Positions 1 through 5,639 of a DNA stretch of 13,183 nt are shown here, in pieces (position 1 is the stretch's first letter; the number at the start of each line of letters is the position of its first letter). The notes below the pieces were generated by a model, which saw only the letters and a list, made by a program, of their open reading frames with translations, ran no database searches and was not told the DNA's origin. The stretch comes from Parachlamydiaceae bacterium (GTDB lineage: Bacteria; Chlamydiota; Chlamydiia; Chlamydiales; Parachlamydiaceae): NCBI GenBank assembly GCA_013815395.1, contig JACDGH010000047.1, forward strand, positions 1-13,183, read 5' to 3'. A program made the translations under genes and the position numbers.

Positions 1-441
1 TTTAAAAAACATTTGTTCACTCAAAAGATTATAGTTCTCAAAACTCCCTAGGGAGAACGGTCGTCACGAGTGTGGAACGGATGGATCATTTCATCAACCT
101 ATAAAAATCCGCATAGCAGGCGGGGAGAAACGCTGAGACGCTGAGAATGTTGTCATACAACCCTTTAAGGATTTTATAATTTTAAAAAACTAAGATCACC
201 GATAGTTGAGTGATTAAATCTATCTATTAGCTCTCTCTATGTCACCGCGCTTCTCTAAACTCTGCGTTTTATTTAGCCTTTAAAACGTATATAATCAGCT
301 CTAAGCAATTACTTTTGCAACTGACTAAAATGGACAGTACGGGCAAGTTTAGCAAAAATAATCTTTGCTGCATTTGGGTTTCTAATTCGCCCATTTTGTC
401 CATGAAGTATATTCTTACTTCCTATATCTTGCATCGAATTC
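1..441. other. Non-coding stretch with short repeats
   Basis: I see no convincing gene here. The stretch holds a perfect 12-bp palindrome CTCCCTAGGGAG at 44-55, two tandem copies of CGCTGAGA at 131-146, and a roughly inverted relative of that motif at 248-270 (reverse complement reads AAAACGCAGAGTTTAGAG). A nested stem-loop lies at 330-403. A 64-codon open frame at 315-509 on the plus strand has no good ribosome binding site and runs into the antisense of the 442-1779 gene, so I do not call it. The stretch is the 3' flank of the minus-strand gene. Confidence 0.6.
330..403 (-). terminator. Nested stem-loop, possible terminator of the orphan membrane gene
   Basis: Three nested inverted repeats share one axis: ATGGACA (330-336) with TGTCCAT (397-403), GGGC (341-344) with GCCC (389-392), and AGCAAA (351-356) with TTTGCT (364-369). 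The structure starts 39 nt beyond the stop of the minus-strand gene at 442. Read on the minus strand, the outer arm is followed by only four T residues, so it is a poor classical intrinsic terminator. It could instead be an mRNA 3'-end stabiliser or a small structured RNA. Confidence 0.35.
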
Positions 442-1779
442 TTAATTTTTCCATATACTATCAACTGGAAACCCTTTTGGTTGACCCCTTCCTACAATCA
501 ATTCTTTAAGAGGATCATGATATATTCCGCAAGCTTTAGTTCCATTTACAAGTCTTTTTGAAGGATTCCATCCATTTTCCAATAATTCATTGGCAGATTC
601 CTCTATTGCAACCTTATTTTTTTTTAGTTCCTCGATAAATTTCTTGTTATTTCGAAATTCATCTTTATCCTCATCGGAACAATTTATAATAGATAACCTT
701 ATCCCATTGCCATCAAACGCATCCCCAGTAGGAAGATCGTACAAATAACACTCTAAGCGAGTGGGGTTCTCAGGATCTTTAAATTTCCAGGTTTTAACCC
801 ATCCTAGGTTTAAACCTTGAGGACCAAAAGTAGCACTTTGTTGTACCCAATCTTTCCTAGTGCTTTCCGTTGCACACAACTTGTGATCATGATGCGTAGT
901 GTGCATGTAATGTGGAGAAGATTCTACTAACACTTCTTCCTTTAGGCATTCTTGTGATTCTTTTTTTAAACATTTTTTATCTTCATCAGTGAAGCAAGTT
1001 TCTCTAGCATTAGGGTTCTTTCTAAATTCTTTCTGAAAGCATTTTTGGTATTCTTCAGTTATACATTTTGAAAGAGGACATAAAGTATTATAATAGTATT
1101 TATTAATTTCTTCGTTCGTTTTTAAATAAAGAGCAGAGTTTAAAGGATATTTTGAAACCTCATCATGATGAATATAATTATCATTTAATTTAATCACTTC
1201 TGCAGTACTAGCAATCTTATTTATATAATTTCCACCTTGCAATAAAGCATATCCAAGCAATGCTAACCCTGCCACTATAGACACTTTATATGCAATACCA
1301 CTTTTCTTGCTATGGCTTGCTCTATTCGCTGCATACTTATTCGCACCTGTAGAAGTCACATTTGTTTGAGGAAGAGTTTCTTCCTTTTTTGGCGCTTCAA
1401 TCTCCCGCTTCCTTACTAAAAGGTCATTAATCATTTCTTGCTGCTCACTTGTGGTATTAGCTCCATTTAATGGAATGACATTTTCCGACGAAAGATTTTT
1501 GATTGCTTTCGAAGTAAATTCGGCACCTGAAAAATTGTTAAGCATGCCTTGAGCAGCCAGCATTTTGACCATCTTGGAAGCTACTTGCTCCCAATCTTTA
1601 AGCTGAAATTGATTCAGCGTTTTTTCATCAATATTAGAGACGACTATTTTAAATGCATCACCATTGGCAAGCTCTAAAACGCCTCTTTGGTTTGAATCAA
1701 TGTAAACCTTGTAACCCGATGCAGTAAGATTACTTTGGCCGTATGGAGTTATTTTAGAAGTATTAATGTTTAAGCCCAT
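442..1779 (-). CDS. Orphan single-pass membrane protein with Cys-rich C-terminal domain
   Basis: I do not recognise this 445-residue protein. Residues 1-160 are polar with no cysteine. A Lys/His-rich patch (about 153-160) precedes one hydrophobic segment at about 163-182. By the positive-inside rule this suggests an N-in, C-out topology. All ten cysteines (234, 239, 247, 262, 270, 278, 302, 344, 367, 417) follow the membrane segment. Five of the first six pair up at exactly eight-residue intervals (239/247 and 262/270/278) in a Lys/Glu-rich block resembling a degenerate CxxEExxK octapeptide. A His cluster lies at 290-299. The start is well supported: AAAGGA on the minus strand (1787-1792) lies 7 nt before the ATG, and a predicted promoter is further upstream. 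An exported, disulfide-bonded surface or inclusion-membrane protein is possible; this is inference from topology only. No neighbour shares its strand nearby, so it is probably monocistronic. Confidence 0.8.
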   Translation of the reverse strand: MGLNINTSKITPYGQSNLTASGYKVYIDSNQRGVLELANGDAFKIVVSNIDEKTLNQFQLKDWEQVASKMVKMLAAQGMLNNFSGAEFTSKAIKNLSSENVIPLNGANTTSEQQEMINDLLVRKREIEAPKKEETLPQTNVTSTGANKYAANRASHSKKSGIAYKVSIVAGLALLGYALLQGGNYINKIASTAEVIKLNDNYIHHDEVSKYPLNSALYLKTNEEINKYYYNTLCPLSKCITEEYQKCFQKEFRKNPNARETCFTDEDKKCLKKESQECLKEEVLVESSPHYMHTTHHDHKLCATESTRKDWVQQSATFGPQGLNLGWVKTWKFKDPENPTRLECYLYDLPTGDAFDGNGIRLSIINCSDEDKDEFRNNKKFIEELKKNKVAIEESANELLENGWNPSKRLVNGTKACGIYHDPLKELIVGRGQPKGFPVDSIWKN

Positions 1780-1862
1780 TTTTAAATCCTTTATAAATTA
1801 TTTTAACAATACAAACTACCGTTATCTTAGAAACAGCGTTCAATAATCACAAATAAAAGTCA

Positions 1863-1891
1863 ATTTTATCATCTATTTGAATTAAAATCAA
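1863..1891 (-). promoter_or_regulatory. Predicted sigma-70-type promoter of the orphan membrane gene
   Basis: On the minus strand, TTGATT (1886-1891; 4 of 6 to TTGACA) is separated by exactly 17 nt from TAAAAT (1863-1868; 5 of 6 to TATAAT). Transcription would start near 1856, giving a leader of about 77 nt. The surrounding DNA is very AT-rich, so chance matches are possible. Confidence 0.4.
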
Positions 1892-2198
1892 TAAAACATT
1901 TAAATTATATCTATATATCCAGAAGAAGAGCAAAAAAATGGAATGTGCAAATGAGAGAATTAGTGCCAAGTTGGATATTTTAACTATTGAATCCCACAGT
2001 GCCGACGCAGGGAAAAGGCTGGTAAATCTATATAAAAAAACTTCCTTTAAGCATTTTTTGATTTTTGTATAGGTGATTTGCGACCTGACTAATTCCTCTT
2101 TTTTTGCTCATTCTATTCACATACTTATGCATTCAATCATCCACGTGCTAATTCATTTTTTAGTCGCCTCTTTTTAAGGACTTGCATTTACATTTACC

Positions 2199-2228
2199 TT
2201 GCAATAATAAATACTCAACCGGTATACT
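2199..2228 (+). promoter_or_regulatory. Predicted promoter of the small basic protein genes
   Basis: TTGCAA (2199-2204; 4 of 6) and TATACT (2223-2228; 5 of 6) are separated by 18 nt. Transcription would start near 2235, about 30 nt before the ATG at 2265. An overlapping TTGCAT at 2183-2188 is an alternative -35 but has no good -10 box. Confidence 0.4.
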
Positions 2229-2264
2229 TCCTTTCAAATTCTATTTCATGGAGAATAGCGAATT

Positions 2265-2438
2265 ATGGTACGCATAAGCAAGCAATCAGAAAGAAGAAGT
2301 CAATCCCCGCATAAACACCGTGCTCCGTCCAAAAAGACAGGCGCGTTGAAAGATAATTTGCCAAAGGGTTTTAAAGATCATCCTAATTCAATTCAAGGTG
2401 ATCTTTCTGCTATGGCCTTTATTCCTAAAATTAAATAA
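2265..2438 (+). CDS. Small basic conserved protein (57 aa)
   Basis: This short frame encodes 57 residues. The N-terminal half is very basic, rich in Arg, Lys, His and Ser (including a PSKKTG motif). The C-terminal half is more ordinary and ends AFIPKIK. A GGAG at 2250-2253 sits about 11 nt before the ATG, and a predicted promoter lies just upstream. The gene is 36 nt before a second small basic gene that I recognise as a Chlamydiae/Verrucomicrobia family, and both precede ybeY. From memory, Chlamydia trachomatis has two small genes (CT421.1 and CT421.2) in the same place before its ybeY homologue, which supports this being real. The composition suggests nucleic-acid or ribosome contact, but the function is unknown. 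Confidence 0.65.
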   Translation: MVRISKQSERRSQSPHKHRAPSKKTGALKDNLPKGFKDHPNSIQGDLSAMAFIPKIK

Positions 2439-2474
2439 TTTGCAAACTTCAATAACATTAAAAGGTTGCGACAT

Positions 2475-2633
2475 ATGTCCAGACATACAAGCTACGGCAA
2501 AGCCAATAAAGGCGCAAAAAAAAGAAACGTACTTAAGCGTTTCGAACGCATCGACGTCCTAAAAAAACTTGGACGTTGGAATGATGAACGGGAAAGAGTT
2601 ACAGGTCTTCCAAAAACTCCTGTTATTGCATAA
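2475..2633 (+). CDS. Small basic protein, Chlamydiae/Verrucomicrobia family (52 aa)
   Basis: The frame encodes 52 residues with a strongly basic centre (GAKKRNVLKRFERIDVLKKL), then a GRW segment and the ending VTGLPKTPVIA. The KRNVLKRFER, LKK.G.W and RVTGLPKT motifs match what I recall of the small basic protein family restricted to Chlamydiae and Verrucomicrobia (TIGR04137). That family has unknown function; its size and charge suggest an RNA- or ribosome-binding role. An AAGG at 2462-2465 lies 9 nt before the ATG. The gene is 36 nt after the other small basic gene and probably co-transcribed with it. It is a strong lineage marker for this window. Confidence 0.8.
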   Translation: MSRHTSYGKANKGAKKRNVLKRFERIDVLKKLGRWNDERERVTGLPKTPVIA

Positions 2634-2964
2634 CATCGCGATTTGCACTTTTATAGAGCCGCCCTTGCGGTGAAATAGCTTCTCCTTGAAAGTGGTCATA
2701 ATCGACTTTGTTCATGTCCATTAAAAAGGACTTAAAGGACATAAAGGACTTAAAGTAAGAGACTTGACGCACATACAGAAACAAATTATCTAGGTCCATT
2801 ATGTCCTTTATGTCCTTTACGTCCCTTATGTCCTTTACGTCCTTTTCGCCCTTTAAGTCCCTTAAAATTTCAAATCGAGATTATTGCATTTTTTGCATTT
2901 TCTTGCACATTCTTCCCTTTCTTTCACACCCTAATTCTTCCCCTCGTATGGAACTTTCAAAGAT
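2634..2964. other. Spacer before ybeY, mostly repeat locus A
   Basis: This 331-nt gap holds a small hairpin (CCGC CCTT GCGG) at the end of the small-protein operon, then 9-bp repeat locus A (2728-2865). Next come three closely spaced TTGCA motifs (2884, 2893 and 2903) in a T-rich run. No gene is supported. A promoter for ybeY is expected in the last 100 nt, but I see no matching -35/-10 pair. Confidence 0.6.
2728..2865. repeat. 9-bp repeat locus A: direct array facing inverted array
   Basis: The direct arm has three exact-phase units, GGACTTAAA, GGACATAAA and GGACTTAAA (2728-2754). After about 40 nt of unrelated DNA, the same unit appears in reverse complement. GTCC tetramers stand at 2794, 2803, 2812, 2821, 2830, 2839 and 2857, with a GCCC variant at 2848: eight units, each exactly 9 nt apart. 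A transcript in either direction could fold into a long imperfect hairpin with several registers. The unit matches loci B and C in this window. Confidence 0.9.
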
Positions 2965-3414
2965 ATGAACATCCTTGTTATTCAAAATCAAAAAAAATTA
3001 AAAATTTCTGATAAATCCACACAAAAAGTTGTCAAAGAATTTTTAACTGTCGCTAACGTTCATTACGATGAAGTCACTATTCATTTTGTTGAGACTGAAA
3101 TTATCTGCGATTTACATAGCGATTATTTTAATGACCCTTCACCGACTGACTGCATCTCATTCCCAATGGATGACACTGAGGTGCAAGGCTATCGCGTAAT
3201 GGGTGATATCTTTGTGTGCCCTGAAACAGCCATTAAATACGTCAATGAGCATGGCGGAGATGTTTATCAGGAAGTCACATTATATGTTATTCATGGATTG
3301 TTGCATTTAATTGGATTTGATGATATTGAAGACATCGAAAACGAGACAATGCGCGCCGCAGAATCCCTTCACTTAGAACATCTAAGAAAAAAGAATATTT
3401 GGGTGGGCGCTTAA
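2965..3414 (+). CDS. ybeY: YbeY endoribonuclease / rRNA maturation factor
   Basis: The 149-residue length is typical of YbeY (UPF0054), a metal-dependent endoribonuclease needed for 16S rRNA 3'-end processing and ribosome quality control in the cytoplasm. Family motifs are clear: TDCISFP at 61-67 (usually TD.LSFP), MGDI at 79-82, and the metal motif HGLLHLIGFDD at 110-120. The usual motif is HGxLHLxGYDH, so two zinc ligands (H110, H114) are present while the third is Asp120. The arginine usually found before the TD.LSFP motif also appears absent (the stretch reads YFNDPSPTD). Both changes may be normal for chlamydial YbeY. The start is the only ATG that gives this N-terminus, although its ribosome binding site is weak. 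The CBS-protein gene follows after 37 nt, an arrangement resembling ybeY-corC of enterobacteria. Confidence 0.92.
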   Translation: MNILVIQNQKKLKISDKSTQKVVKEFLTVANVHYDEVTIHFVETEIICDLHSDYFNDPSPTDCISFPMDDTEVQGYRVMGDIFVCPETAIKYVNEHGGDVYQEVTLYVIHGLLHLIGFDDIEDIENETMRAAESLHLEHLRKKNIWVGA

Positions 3415-3451
3415 GGCAATTTGCATCAATAAATTAAATTAGAGAGGCTCC

Positions 3452-4825
3452 TTGTTTCTTATTATTAGTTTTTTCATCTCATTATTTTTTCTACTAGGCA
3501 CTTTTTTTCTTACCGCTGTCACAAGTGCTTTTAGACAGATGCATAAAAGAGATTTAAAAAAACAACTCACCTCGATTGGCAACTTATTTTTCTACCGACC
3601 ATTCCATCTGCATTTCTTCCCCCAGCATGAGTACGAAGGCTTATTTTTTTCAGCTGTCTGTGCACAGAACATTGCGCGATTTTGCTACGCAGCCTCAGCC
3701 GTCCTATTCTTACAAGCAACTCCCTTATTTCAAGAGGAGGTTTTACATTTAGAATTTAATGGTATTCGTACTGCTGACTTCTCTACCTTTTGGGTCATAT
3801 TCAGTGTCTTTGTAATGCTGATGCTATCATTCATTATTGGGGAATACTTGCCGCGCATGCTTGGAATGCGTTTGCCCGAAAAAGCGCTGCGTGTCTGTAC
3901 TCCATTTTCATCGCTATTCATGTTTCTAGTGTTCCCTATCACTTATTTTTTCCTAAAAATTTCGCAATCCTTTTCGCAAACAATTAATTTTGACCATACT
4001 CCCGAGGCAGAGGCTCAAGCGAAACAAGAAATTATTGATATCATTGAAGATACTAAATTTACTCCAGATATCAATCGTCACGATAAAACTCTCATCGAAT
4101 CTGTATTAGCGTTTAGAGAGAGGATTGCCCGAGAAGTAATGGTTCCGCGAGTGGATCTGTTCAGTTTATCAGCCGAAACCTCGATTAAAGAAGCCGCCAA
4201 TTTATTAGCTGCAGAAGGTTATAGCCGCACCCCTGTTTATCGCAACTCGGTCGATAATATTGTCGGCGTCCTCATGTATAAAGACATTCTTACCAAGTTT
4301 CGTGAATATGAACAGAAAGGCAACGATCCCACTATTTTAGAAGCGCCTATCGAAACTATTCAGAAAAACGTTTTATATACTCCCGAAACAAAACGAATAT
4401 CTAATCTACTGCAAGAATTTCGTAAAAAACAAGTGCACTTAGCTATTGTCGTCGATGAATATGGCGGCACAGAAGGCATTGTGACGATCGAAGATATTCT
4501 CGAACAAATTGTAGGTGACATCGAAGATGAATATGATGTGGAAGAAGAATTATTCACATTACAATCCGATGGCAGTTGGGTAGTTGATGCTAGAATGAAT
4601 ATTTTTGACGCACAGGAACAATTTGGCATCGACATTCCTGAAGAGGGAGAATATGATACAATTGGAGGTTATGTTTTTGCTTGCGCAGGTGCTATTCCAA
4701 CAAAAGGGTTTGTCATTCATCACGACGATTTTGAAATTGAGATCATAGACTCTAATGAAAGAGTCGTCGAAAAAATTCGCATAAAACCCTTAAACAATAA
4801 AAACAAAGACTCCTTATTTCATTGA
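3452..4825 (+). CDS. CNNM/CorC-type CBS-domain membrane protein (TlyC hemolysin homologue)
   Basis: This 457-residue protein has the three-part layout of the HlyC/CorC (UPF0053) family. Hydrophobic segments lie at about 2-22, 64-88, 112-130 and 150-170 (DUF21/CNNM domain). A CBS pair follows at about 228-352, containing VMVPRVDLF and the strong signature DEYGGTEGIVTIEDILEQIV (335-354). A CorC_HlyC C-terminal domain covers about 365-447. Such proteins sit in the inner membrane and are linked to Mg2+/Co2+ or Na+ movement; the 'hemolysin' name is historical. The start is TTG at 3452, with AGAGAGG at 3441-3447 just upstream, giving a good ribosome binding site and a hydrophobic N-terminus. It lies 37 nt after ybeY and is probably co-transcribed. 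It corresponds to chlamydial CT423. The first membrane segments diverge more than the CBS part. Confidence 0.9.
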   Translation: MFLIISFFISLFFLLGTFFLTAVTSAFRQMHKRDLKKQLTSIGNLFFYRPFHLHFFPQHEYEGLFFSAVCAQNIARFCYAASAVLFLQATPLFQEEVLHLEFNGIRTADFSTFWVIFSVFVMLMLSFIIGEYLPRMLGMRLPEKALRVCTPFSSLFMFLVFPITYFFLKISQSFSQTINFDHTPEAEAQAKQEIIDIIEDTKFTPDINRHDKTLIESVLAFRERIAREVMVPRVDLFSLSAETSIKEAANLLAAEGYSRTPVYRNSVDNIVGVLMYKDILTKFREYEQKGNDPTILEAPIETIQKNVLYTPETKRISNLLQEFRKKQVHLAIVVDEYGGTEGIVTIEDILEQIVGDIEDEYDVEEELFTLQSDGSWVVDARMNIFDAQEQFGIDIPEEGEYDTIGGYVFACAGAIPTKGFVIHHDDFEIEIIDSNERVVEKIRIKPLNNKNKDSLFH

Positions 4826-4848
4826 TATTATTTTTTTTAAATGAAATA
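4815..4848. other. Inverted repeat over the stop codon of the CBS gene
   Basis: TATTTCATT (4815-4823) pairs perfectly with AATGAAATA (4840-4848) across a 16-nt T-rich loop. The left arm includes the last codons and part of the stop. No U-tract follows the right arm, so it is not a standard intrinsic terminator on the plus strand. It may protect the 3' end of the upstream message. Confidence 0.35.
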
Positions 4849-4854
4849 GTTAGG

Positions 4855-4913
4855 TTGATGAGGACTCCAATCCAAATGGGTTGGTAACGCTCGATTTATC
4901 GATAACTCATCAA
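4855..4913 (+). promoter_or_regulatory. Predicted three-way-junction leader RNA
   Basis: Perfect outer arms TTGATGAG (4855-4862) and CTCATCAA (4906-4913) enclose two hairpins. Hairpin one is CCAATCC/GGGTTGG (4867-4884; seven pairs with one G-T, AAAT loop). Hairpin two is TCGA/TCGA around 4891-4902. Short joining strands (4, 6 and 3 nt) give a compact three-way junction. It ends 21 nt before the AGGAG of the next gene. No known riboswitch class was recognised. It could regulate translation of the NTF2-like gene; this is inference from pairing only. Confidence 0.4.
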
Positions 4914-4945
4914 TGTTCAAAACAGAACCTAGCCAGGAGAAAGTT

Positions 4946-5371
4946 ATGGTAGCAACAAAGACACAAGGCCTTGACAAGCAACAGGCCTTAAGATTAGTAA
5001 ATAATTTTATTAATGACTTTAAAACCTGCTGTAATCAAAGACACACACTTTCCCCTGCACATTTTGAAATGACCCTTTCACATGATTTTCAAAATACGAG
5101 TAATGGGAGACTGATTGGAAAAAACATTCCAGATTTTTTAGGACGCATTCAAGAAGTACAAAATAAATACTCACACATCGAATTCTCCCATATTCAAGAC
5201 TGCTTGACTTCAGGCAACAAAGCTGTCATTCAATATGACATGAACCTGACTCTACAGGGTGGGGATAAACGCAATTTATGCATTATCGCGATAGCAACTT
5301 TAGATGGTGACCACATTACACATTGGTCTCAAGTTTCTCACGATAAAGAAAGAGATCACTTAAACTCTTAA
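4946..5371 (+). CDS. NTF2/SnoaL-like small protein
   Basis: I take the start at 4946 (141 residues) rather than the in-frame ATG at 4913 (152 residues). AGGAG at 4935-4939 lies 6 nt before 4946, whereas the 4913 ATG has no such site and falls inside a predicted RNA stem. The protein looks like the NTF2-like / SnoaL alpha+beta cone fold: an N-terminal helix with LVNNFINDFKTCC, a central 'GRLIGKNIPDFLGRIQEV' stretch resembling the SnoaL 'G...I..F' region, and alternating C-terminal strands (AVIQYDMNLTLQ, LCIIAIATLDGDHITHWSQV). Members are often small-molecule isomerases, hydrolases or binding proteins, and no catalytic role can be assigned. It sits between the CBS gene and RNase Y; a long hairpin follows it. 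Fold assignment is moderate confidence. Confidence 0.7.
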   Translation: MVATKTQGLDKQQALRLVNNFINDFKTCCNQRHTLSPAHFEMTLSHDFQNTSNGRLIGKNIPDFLGRIQEVQNKYSHIEFSHIQDCLTSGNKAVIQYDMNLTLQGGDKRNLCIIAIATLDGDHITHWSQVSHDKERDHLNS

Positions 5372-5423
5372 AGAGAGGGTGAAATAATAATCTGTAGCGA
5401 AAATTATCAATGGGTCTGAAAAA

Positions 5424-5524
5424 ACTGGGGTTGGACAGAAAAACTTGTTGCCGGTGAGCCGCTATTATTGTTTTATGACAGACTTTTCGGCTCATCGGAA
5501 ACAAGGTTTTGTCCAAGACCCAGT
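5424..5524. repeat. Long imperfect hairpin / possible MITE-like palindromic element
   Basis: The left arm (5424-5461) and right arm (5488-5524) are near-complementary across about 37 nt. Matched blocks are ACTGGG, TTGGACA, CTTGTT, CCG and TGAGCCG, interrupted by a few mismatches and small bulges. The loop is 26 nt (5462-5487). The element begins 53 nt after the stop of the NTF2-like gene. On the minus strand the stem is followed by six T residues; on the plus strand there is no T-tract. It is too long for an ordinary terminator and resembles a palindromic dispersed element, but I cannot test copy number here. Confidence 0.6.
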
Positions 5525-5596
5525 CAATCTTAAAAGAACATAAATTAAATGGCATAGGAAATCACAATCATGTATTCTAACCTGAACCAGTCTTTC

Positions 5597-5605
5597 TGGT
5601 AAAAT
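5597..5605 (+). promoter_or_regulatory. Possible extended -10 promoter for rny
   Basis: TGGTAAAAT reads as an extended -10 element (TGN plus TAAAAT, 5 of 6 to TATAAT). No -35 match is seen at 16-18 nt. Transcription would start near 5612, about 28 nt before the rny ATG. A short inverted repeat ACCAG-TCTTT-CTGGT (5586-5600) abuts it and could be an operator or chance. Confidence 0.3.
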
Positions 5606-5639
5606 ACCACGCCGGAAAATTGTAACGGAACAATCATTC

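Larger units (their letters stand above)
1780..2264. other. AT-rich divergent spacer
   Basis: This separates the minus-strand membrane gene from the plus-strand small-protein genes. It holds a predicted promoter on each strand. The only open frame of note is a 44-codon one at 1938-2072 with a weak GAAGAAGAG upstream; I could not support it as a gene. I see no clear repeat in this stretch. Confidence 0.6.

Noticed and set aside
315..509. 64-codon plus-strand frame
   Set aside because: It overlaps a stem-loop and the antisense of the orphan membrane gene, with no ribosome binding site.
1938..2072. 44-codon frame in the AT-rich spacer
   Set aside because: The ribosome binding site is weak, no family resemblance is seen, and it ends in low-complexity sequence.
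2728..2865. CRISPR-like array
   Set aside because: Units are only 9 nt and directly abutting, with no spacers and no cas genes nearby.
4855..4913. Hammerhead ribozyme suggested by TTGATGAG
   Set aside because: The first core base is T instead of C, there is no GAAA after the inner stem, and no cleavage triplet is placed correctly.
5316..5555. 79-codon minus-strand frame across the long hairpin
   Set aside because: It merely reads through the palindromic element and the antisense of the NTF2-like gene; no start signal is seen.
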